Positions 1 through 3,962 of a stretch of DNA of 6,049 nt are shown here, one piece after another (position 1 is the first letter of the stretch; each line of letters begins with the position of its first letter). The position numbers were made by a program, and so were the translations under genes. The notes under the pieces are model-generated. The model did not search any database, had not been told where the DNA came from, and saw only the letters and a list, made by a program, of their open reading frames with translations. This DNA comes from an uncultured Bacteroidales bacterium (lineage in GTDB: Bacteria; Bacteroidota; Bacteroidia; Bacteroidales; UBA932), in the NCBI GenBank assembly GCA_946614205.1, contig CAMOGR010000083.1:1-6049 (forward strand), in the 5' to 3' direction.

Positions 1-229
1 CCGCCTCCGCAAAAAGGAATGCAGCTGGTCGCATAAGCGACCGGCTGTTTTTGGCTTCCGGCGGCAGCCAAGCTTGCTTGGATGACGTTGGAAGACGAAA
101 ACAGCCAGTTGACCCTGTGGGTCAACAGCTGCATTCTATGCTTTGCAGGGCCCCTGGCCAAGGGATGTCGGAGGGCTTTGCCCGACGAAATCCCGGGAGG
201 CGGAGGGATAGGAATACCTTTGCTCCCGG
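1..229. repeat. Nested inverted-repeat (cloverleaf-like) element, possible structured RNA or non-autonomous mobile repeat
   Basis: This block has no convincing gene but is dense in complementary arms. An 11-bp perfect inverted repeat, GAATGCAGCTG at 17-27 with CAGCTGCATTC at 126-136, encloses three further stems. They are GGTCGC/GCGACC at 27-42 with a 4-base loop; GGCTGTTTT at 43-51 with AAAACAGCC at 98-106, extended by CTTCC/GGAAG (55-59/90-94) and tipped by the CCAAG/CTTGG hairpin at 68-81; and GTTGACCC/GGGTCAAC at 108-126 with a 3-base loop. Outside this, GGGAT/ATCCC (162-166/190-194) with GTCGG/CCGAC (167-171/182-186) forms another hairpin. CCGCCTCC at 1-8 can pair with GGAGGCGG at 196-203. 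The inner edge is seen directly, but the left end may lie beyond the window. The orientation of any transcript is unknown. I do not recognise it as a known RNA family. A palindromic mobile repeat inserted into the adjacent broken gene fits equally well. Confidence 0.6.
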
Positions 230-452
230 CACGCGCACAAGTTCTTTAGAATACTCTTTGTTTGTTGAAGAAACATTTTTGATATCCCGTAGTTTTCCGT
301 CGTCTCCCACTACGAATTCATAATGTACGGTTAGGAAGTTCGCCGATGTAGGTACGGTTGTCCAACTTGACTGTATCCACGGCTGATATTGGAGCGGCGA
401 GTAATACAGAAGTTAATAGAGATATAATTATTGATAGGCTTATTCCTTTAAT
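230..452 (-). pseudogene. Remnant of a small secreted protein with a TonB-C-terminal-like segment
   Basis: Two overlapping minus-strand frames read as pieces of one protein. The upstream frame (452 down to a TGA at 318-320) has a strong signal-peptide profile: Lys-Gly, then a hydrophobic run including SIIISLLTSVLLAA, then PISA and a polar stretch DTVKLDNRTYIGELP. It has no ATG; the best-placed first codon is ATT at 450-452, inside the last codons of the KilA-N gene. The next frame then reads FLTVHYEFVVGDDGKLRDIK, followed by a segment ending KELVRV near 230. The F-V-V-x-x-DG-K-L-x-D-I-K pattern is typical of the first half of TonB C-terminal domains. The family motif stops where the palindromic block begins, so roughly the second half is missing. 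I infer a frameshifted, 3'-truncated gene. The alternative is that the two frames are unrelated and the TonB resemblance is accidental. Confidence 0.45.
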
Positions 453-1264
453 AGATTACGGGATTGCTCATTGCTTTCAAGGACAGACATTTGGTGAATA
501 GCAATGGAGTTTAGTTTGCGCAGCCTTTCAGATTGAGGTAGACCATCATTGATAAAGACTGCATTCAAGTTCTCAAGATTTGAAAGGCAAATGAGTTCAT
601 TAATAGAGGCATAATCCCGAATATTACCCTTGAGATCAGGATTTGCGTCCCGCCATTCCTTCGCAGTCATACCAAACAAGGCCACATTCAGTACGTCAGC
701 TTCATTTGCATAAATGATAGATACCTGCTTTTCTGATACTTCTGGAGGAATTAAGTTTTGTTTGATTGCATCTGTGTGGATACGATAATTAATCTTTGAA
801 AGCTCTCGCTTCGCAGTCCACCCAAGCAGTTGCTGCTCAGCGGTCTTCAAACGCTGGAATTCCTTGACCAAATAAAGCCGGAATTCAACTGATATCCATG
901 AAGCAAACTCAAAAGCGATATCGGTTTGTGCATATGTTCCACCATATCTGCCAGGCTGTGAAATGATACCGATTGCATTTGTCGATTCAATCCAGCGGGA
1001 AGGAGATAAAGTAAAAGCATTCAACCCGGCTTGCTGCCTAAACCCCTCGAATTCGAGGGGGTTAAAAACAGGATTATAGAGAGTCTCCCATATGCCGAGG
1101 AATTCGATTGTATTGCGATTGCGCATCCAATTGGCTATCACGCCATTCGGGTCCATCCAATTTTTCTGGCGGGCTATATCGGTGATGCAAATATAGTCAA
1201 TACCCCCCTTGGACATAGTCCTGATAGCCACGTCCTTGACAATAATCTCATTCTTCTTATCCAT
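440..1264 (-). CDS. KilA-N domain-containing protein (phage/mobile-element-type DNA-binding protein)
   Basis: This 274-residue protein appears intact. Residues about 20-140 match the KilA-N domain as found in Bacteroidales proteins: YICITDIAR near the start, NWMRNRNTIEFLGIWE, the FTLSPSRWIESTNAIGI stretch, and GRYGGTYAQTDIAFEFASW followed by FRLYLVKEFQRLK. Residues about 184-225 carry the usual C-terminal block of this group (IYANEADVLNVALFGMTAKEW, then a GNIRDYAS segment). KilA-N is a DNA-binding fold common in large DNA viruses, phages and bacterial accessory regions; the specific role of these stand-alone bacterial versions is not known to me. The gene is visibly more AT-rich than the genes upstream of it, which suggests horizontal acquisition. 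The ATG at 1262-1264 is the first in frame after a T-rich leader; no clear Shine-Dalgarno or promoter is visible. An 18-bp perfect palindrome (1043-1060) lies inside the coding sequence. Confidence 0.88.
   Translation of the reverse strand: MDKKNEIIVKDVAIRTMSKGGIDYICITDIARQKNWMDPNGVIANWMRNRNTIEFLGIWETLYNPVFNPLEFEGFRQQAGLNAFTLSPSRWIESTNAIGIISQPGRYGGTYAQTDIAFEFASWISVEFRLYLVKEFQRLKTAEQQLLGWTAKRELSKINYRIHTDAIKQNLIPPEVSEKQVSIIYANEADVLNVALFGMTAKEWRDANPDLKGNIRDYASINELICLSNLENLNAVFINDGLPQSERLRKLNSIAIHQMSVLESNEQSRNLLKE
699..720. repeat. 22-bp direct repeat, copy inside the KilA-N gene
   Basis: These 22 bases occur again, without mismatch, at 1304-1325. They contain the dyad TCATTTGCATAAATGA (702-717), with 6-bp arms and a 4-base centre. 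Here they encode part of the conserved IIYANEA segment of the KilA-N protein, so this copy is under protein-coding constraint. One mismatch beyond the exact match, three further bases also agree on the low-coordinate side. Confidence 0.85.
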
Positions 1265-1303
1265 AGACTTCTCATTTCTTGCAAAAAAAACAAAAAACAG
1301 TCT

Positions 1304-1325
1304 GCTTCATTTGCATAAATGATAG
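1304..1325. repeat. 22-bp direct repeat, copy upstream of the KilA-N gene (possible operator or gene-fragment scar)
   Basis: This is the second exact copy of the 22-base repeat, 605 bp from the first. It lies 39 bases upstream of the KilA-N start codon and 6 bases past the glutaredoxin stop codon. Its dyad is at 1307-1322. The position suits an operator bound by the KilA-N protein or another regulator. It could equally be a leftover of a second KilA-N-like coding segment, because in the right frame it spells IIYANEAD before diverging. On the minus strand T-rich runs follow it (1284-1299 region), so dyad plus T-tract could also act as a weak terminator for the preceding genes. Confidence 0.7.
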
Positions 1326-1331
1326 TACATT

Positions 1332-1631
1332 TCAGCAGCCGGAACCGTCGATTCGGCAGGATTCGCCGAAACCTGCAGGACGGGGCTCAAGGCCCACATC
1401 TGCCGACATCAGGGTCACCGAGCCATCCTCGCGGACATAGCAAGGGATGCCCACATCCCCTGTTTTCTTGGCCTCGTCAAACGCCGGATGGCTGTCGCGA
1501 AGGTCGAGGAACTGCTTGAGGTTCCTCACATGCCTGCCGATGTCGATGACCTCGAAGTCGGGATTCCCCTCCACCTGCTTCTCTACATATTCGCAGTCGG
1601 GGCAGGTATGCATGACGAACATCTTAATCAT
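1332..1631 (-). CDS. Glutaredoxin-like thiol-disulfide protein (CPDC active site)
   Basis: This 99-residue protein has the thioredoxin fold signature of small Bacteroidales glutaredoxin-related proteins. It begins MIKMFVMHTCPDC with the redox CxxC at residues 10-13. The cis-proline loop GIPCYV is at about 61-66, followed by EDGSVTL. It is probably a cytoplasmic dithiol oxidoreductase; no signal peptide or membrane segment is seen. The start at 1629-1631 is chosen because it gives the family N-terminus; an internal ATG at residue 4 would also keep the active site. It begins 14 bases after the lipoprotein stop codon, so the two are probably co-transcribed, although a functional link is not obvious. 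The last 17 residues or so, after VGL, extend past where I expect this family to end and add two cysteines (92 and 99). This may be a lineage-specific tail or readthrough into altered 3' sequence. Confidence 0.87.
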   Translation of the reverse strand: MIKMFVMHTCPDCEYVEKQVEGNPDFEVIDIGRHVRNLKQFLDLRDSHPAFDEAKKTGDVGIPCYVREDGSVTLMSADVGLEPRPAGFGESCRIDGSGC

Positions 1632-1645
1632 GGATATAATCGTAT

Positions 1646-3703
1646 TTAGAAGGCAAAGACTGGGCGGACGTAGTTTATGATGGTGTTTGTTTTACCGCGT
1701 TTATTCGCTCCGCCCCAGTCGGTATAGTAAGTCCACGCGTATAGGGCGGAACTCTCGGAACTCGACCAATAGTAGCCGCCTTTGAGTCCCGTGGCGCCGG
1801 CGGCCGTAATCATCGGGTTCACATTGGCGGCCGTGTAAAATTCCCTGCCCTCCTGCAAGCCGCTGCTCTTTGTGTACAGAACCTTTACAATCAGGTTCCA
1901 CTGGCCGATACTGGGCAGGAACCAGCCGCTGGTGCCTGCTGCGGGCAGAGGAACCGAATAATTCTTGGCGGCGGAAGCGGCGGCGTGGGTGTGGCCGTCC
2001 GAGACCAACGTGTTCGTATTGGCTATGCCGTCCAGGACTTTGACGATTTGGGAAAAGTTGTCATTGACGCTGCTAAGGCATGTGGAGCTGCTCCCGTTGG
2101 AATCCCACTGACTGCCATCGCCGTCCGGGGCATCGGTAAGAGCCAGGGCTAGCCCCCTGTAGGTGGCGCTGCTCTCATCTACGCTTCCGGCACTGCCAAT
2201 ATAGACGATCATGCCGCTAGCCGTGACGCCGGCCTCGGTAGCGGCGGCTACGGTATCGTAGATTTTGCCATCGGCACCAATTACCCTGCCAATGTCCGTA
2301 GCATCAGCCACGTTGATGGGCTTGGGCCCGGGGTAAGGAGCGGAGGAACTGTAAACAGGACGGATAGAGAAACCGCGGTTGCGGTTGCTTTCATCACGAT
2401 GAACTCCCCATGGTTCGAAGTATAGATAGCTCGCACGACCGTAGGTATACTTACTGGTCGCCGACCAATAGTACCCTCCGTCATTCTCGAAAGAGCCTTC
2501 CCAGCAGCCTGCGGCAGGGATAAAGATGTAGTCGGAGGCACCGTCGTTTTTCACTTTGTAACCGTCAACACCGTTCTCCGAGGTATATTCCCAAGTCACG
2601 CCTTCCTGATCAATGATGGAATTGATCTCTGCACTTGTAGGCATGTGCCAGTTCGCTCCCAGTTTCTGGGTGGCGATATCGTGGGCGGAGGTCATGTCGG
2701 CCCCCATGTAGCTCTCACGATAGTCTCCAGACCCGTAACTGGCCTGCGGATAAACGGCGCCCCAGGCGAAGTAATCGCCATAACCCTCGGCAGAGGTGGC
2801 GCCGATATTCCATTTGGCCCAGCGGACGCCGTTGATGGTGAGGATGTCCGGCTGGGGCACCTTCCAGGCACTGCTGCTGATTTCCGGGAACCGGAAGGCA
2901 TCCCTGTAGGCCATGGTCTTGCTGCCGGAAAGAAGGTATGTCACGTCATCGTATGTCGCGGAGGTACCGTTATCGTTGACGAAAGTGAACTCGTGGGACT
3001 TTTCCACACCGTTGGCTGCCGGGTCCAGCAGGCCGCTGAAATTGATGTCGCCGCCATAGACGTACCCCGTGACGGGGGCATTGCCGGAACCCTCGTTATG
3101 GTGCACCGTACCATCGGCCGATACATGATCGAAGGAAACAGGCTTGACATAATTGCCCCTGAGGGTGTATGTGATGCCGCCTGTGGTGCGGAAGTAATTG
3201 GTAGCAGGCATGGCCAGCTGCACAAAGCCTTCCGGGGCCGACATGTCCAGCGTCCCGCTCACCGTAGTCCCGTCTACCGTGAATGGGGATTTCTCCGCCC
3301 TCATGTAATAACTGGTGTACGTCTTGTCAAACTTGAAGGACCCTCCGTCGGCAATGACCACGGCATCGCTTCCGTAAGGAAGATAAACGGCTGTCATGGT
3401 GCCGTCTCCGGGAAAATCGAAATCCTGGGCCTGGGCGCCATTATACTGCGTCTTTGTCCACTCCGAATTATTAAACGTGAACTTCAGGTACTTGGGAGCG
3501 GCGATGTTGGAGAAGAACACGCACACCACATCTCCGTCTTCCCAACCGCTTTTTACCGCCTTGGTATCATCGGCACGGTTGATTGTGATGTTGTAAGTAT
3601 ACTTATTGGAAGCGGGAACGGGGACCTGGGAAGTCGGTTCCATTTCCTTTGAGCAGGCGGCGAGTGAGAGAACTGCACTCAGGATAATCACTGTCTTTTT
3701 CAT
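1646..3703 (-). CDS. Surface lipoprotein: fimbrillin-like N-terminus plus two C-type-lectin-like (FISUMP/DUF1566-type) domains
   Basis: The protein is 685 residues from the ATG at 3701-3703. That start is chosen over the in-frame ATGs at 3763 and 3709 because AAAGGAGA sits 8 bases upstream and the product then begins MKKTVIILSAVLSLAAC, a textbook lipoprotein signal with lipidated Cys17. The following SKEMEP is acidic, compatible with Bacteroidota surface export. Residues about 30-285 resemble fimbrillin-type beta domains (SGWEDGDVVCVFF, then TAVYLPYG). Residues about 287-452 match FISUMP: INGVRWAKWNIGATSAEGYG, YFAWG, NWHMPTSAEI, IFIPAAGCW, GGYYWSAT and GFSIRPV. After a Pro-rich linker, residues about 465-685 form a second lectin-like domain with GWFLPSIGQWNLI, EFYTAAN, GGYYWSSSE, YAW and terminal YVRPVFAF. 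The likely role is adhesion or a fimbria-associated tip/anchor on the outer surface; the ligand is unknown. Ending in a CLec-type VRPV segment is also typical of target proteins of diversity-generating retroelements. Confidence 0.85.
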   Translation of the reverse strand: MKKTVIILSAVLSLAACSKEMEPTSQVPVPASNKYTYNITINRADDTKAVKSGWEDGDVVCVFFSNIAAPKYLKFTFNNSEWTKTQYNGAQAQDFDFPGDGTMTAVYLPYGSDAVVIADGGSFKFDKTYTSYYMRAEKSPFTVDGTTVSGTLDMSAPEGFVQLAMPATNYFRTTGGITYTLRGNYVKPVSFDHVSADGTVHHNEGSGNAPVTGYVYGGDINFSGLLDPAANGVEKSHEFTFVNDNGTSATYDDVTYLLSGSKTMAYRDAFRFPEISSSAWKVPQPDILTINGVRWAKWNIGATSAEGYGDYFAWGAVYPQASYGSGDYRESYMGADMTSAHDIATQKLGANWHMPTSAEINSIIDQEGVTWEYTSENGVDGYKVKNDGASDYIFIPAAGCWEGSFENDGGYYWSATSKYTYGRASYLYFEPWGVHRDESNRNRGFSIRPVYSSSAPYPGPKPINVADATDIGRVIGADGKIYDTVAAATEAGVTASGMIVYIGSAGSVDESSATYRGLALALTDAPDGDGSQWDSNGSSSTCLSSVNDNFSQIVKVLDGIANTNTLVSDGHTHAAASAAKNYSVPLPAAGTSGWFLPSIGQWNLIVKVLYTKSSGLQEGREFYTAANVNPMITAAGATGLKGGYYWSSSESSALYAWTYYTDWGGANKRGKTNTIINYVRPVFAF

Positions 3704-3710
3704 AACCATA

Positions 3711-3718
3711 TCTCCTTT
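3711..3718 (-). promoter_or_regulatory. Shine-Dalgarno of the lipoprotein gene
   Basis: AAAGGAGA on the minus strand, with GGAG 8 bases before the ATG at 3703. It overlaps the TAA stop (3717-3719) of the upstream small gene, so ribosomes finishing the small protein release on top of it. This decides the lipoprotein start and suggests translational coupling. Strong SD sequences are uncommon in Bacteroidota, which makes it noteworthy. Confidence 0.8.
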
Positions 3719-3860
3719 ACCAAGCTTTCTCTTGATTGAACGGATCGTTCCATTTCGGTTCATTCTCTTTGTCTTGAGAGTTGCAAATAATGCCCTCGGA
3801 TTTCAAATACACTACTCTTGTCGAAGGTGATTCGTAATGCACGTAATTCATATTCTCCAT
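3717..3860 (-). CDS. Small protein (47 aa) upstream of the surface lipoprotein
   Basis: This short reading frame starts with ATG at 3858-3860 (MENMNYVHYESPSTRVVYLK), continues SEGIICNSQD, and ends with an acidic, Trp-containing tail closing in EKAW. There is an alternative ATG three codons in, at 3851. It looks real for three reasons. It starts about 28 bases after a very good Bacteroidota -7 element. Its stop codon overlaps the Shine-Dalgarno of the lipoprotein gene. Its layout (a Y-x-x-P-S-T-x-V-V opening, a central EGIIC-x-S, then an acidic/aromatic tail) resembles, from memory, small uncharacterised proteins often encoded beside fimbrillin-like or FISUMP lipoproteins in Bacteroidales. There is no signal peptide or membrane segment. 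The function is unknown: it could be a leader ORF controlling lipoprotein translation or a small partner or peptide in its own right. The frame extends upstream to 3923, but those codons lie in or before the promoter. Confidence 0.65.
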   Translation of the reverse strand: MENMNYVHYESPSTRVVYLKSEGIICNSQDKENEPKWNDPFNQEKAW

Positions 3861-3887
3861 ATTTGGATACTTATAACCAACAATATC

Positions 3888-3896
3888 GCAAAGATA
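3888..3896 (-). promoter_or_regulatory. Bacteroidota-type promoter (-7 element TATCTTTGC) for the small-protein/lipoprotein unit
   Basis: The minus strand reads TATCTTTGC, a full match to the Bacteroides -7 consensus TAnnTTTG. The expected TTTG -33 element is not clear; the best candidate is ATTG at about 3920-3923, with a spacer at the long end. Transcription would begin a few bases downstream, leaving a short leader of about 20 bases before the small gene's ATG. The -7 element abuts an eight-T run belonging to the preceding terminator. Confidence 0.6.
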
Positions 3897-3949
3897 AAAA
3901 AAATCGGGCAGAAGCGCCGGCAATCTCCTTCCGGCCGATGCGCCGCTTC
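3896..3949 (-). terminator. Probable intrinsic terminator after the MscS channel gene
   Basis: Beginning 13 bases after the channel's TAG stop, the minus strand can form GAAGCG/CGCTTC (3944-3949 with 3911-3916) stacked on CCGG/CCGG (3931-3934 with 3917-3920), with a one-sided bulge. An alternative outer pairing ATCGG/CCGAT (3935-3939 with 3903-3907) brings the stem directly against a run of eight T residues (3896-3903). The GC-rich stem plus U-tract supports termination. The bulge and competing stems make the exact form uncertain. Confidence 0.55.
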
Positions 3950-3962
3950 AAGCAGCAGCTTC

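Noticed and set aside
200..240. Group II intron 5' end: the minus strand has GTGCG at the point where the TonB-like frame breaks
   Set aside because: GTGCG alone is weak. The following sequence and the cloverleaf stems do not look like group II intron domains, and no domain V or intron reverse transcriptase is visible.
122..310. 62-codon minus-strand frame from GTG 310 as a stand-alone gene
   Set aside because: Only its first 27 codons look protein-like (the TonB-like segment). The rest reads into the inverted-repeat block, so it is treated as part of the remnant.
51..323. Plus-strand frame of 90 codons across the palindromic block
   Set aside because: It runs through hairpin arms and the antisense of the TonB-like remnant; composition and lack of motifs argue against a protein.
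1265..1300. A TTTG/TAnnTTTG promoter directly upstream of the KilA-N gene
   Set aside because: The T-rich stretch contains TTTG-like runs but no proper TAnnTTTG with a spaced -33 element, so no promoter is called.
1031..1318. 95-codon plus-strand frame antisense to the KilA-N gene start
   Set aside because: It overlaps a recognisable gene on the other strand and shows no motifs, start context or family resemblance.
2645..3652. Long open frame (335 codons) on the plus strand opposite the lipoprotein gene
   Set aside because: It is antisense to a gene with a clear lipoprotein signal and recognisable domains, and its translation shows no family features. It arises from the GC-rich codon use of the opposite strand.
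3704..3763. Upstream in-frame ATGs (3763 and 3709) as the lipoprotein start
   Set aside because: From 3763 the product would have a charged 20-residue extension before the signal peptide and would overlap the small gene. The ATG at 3709 is only two bases from the GGAG core; 3703 has correct spacing and a normal signal peptide.
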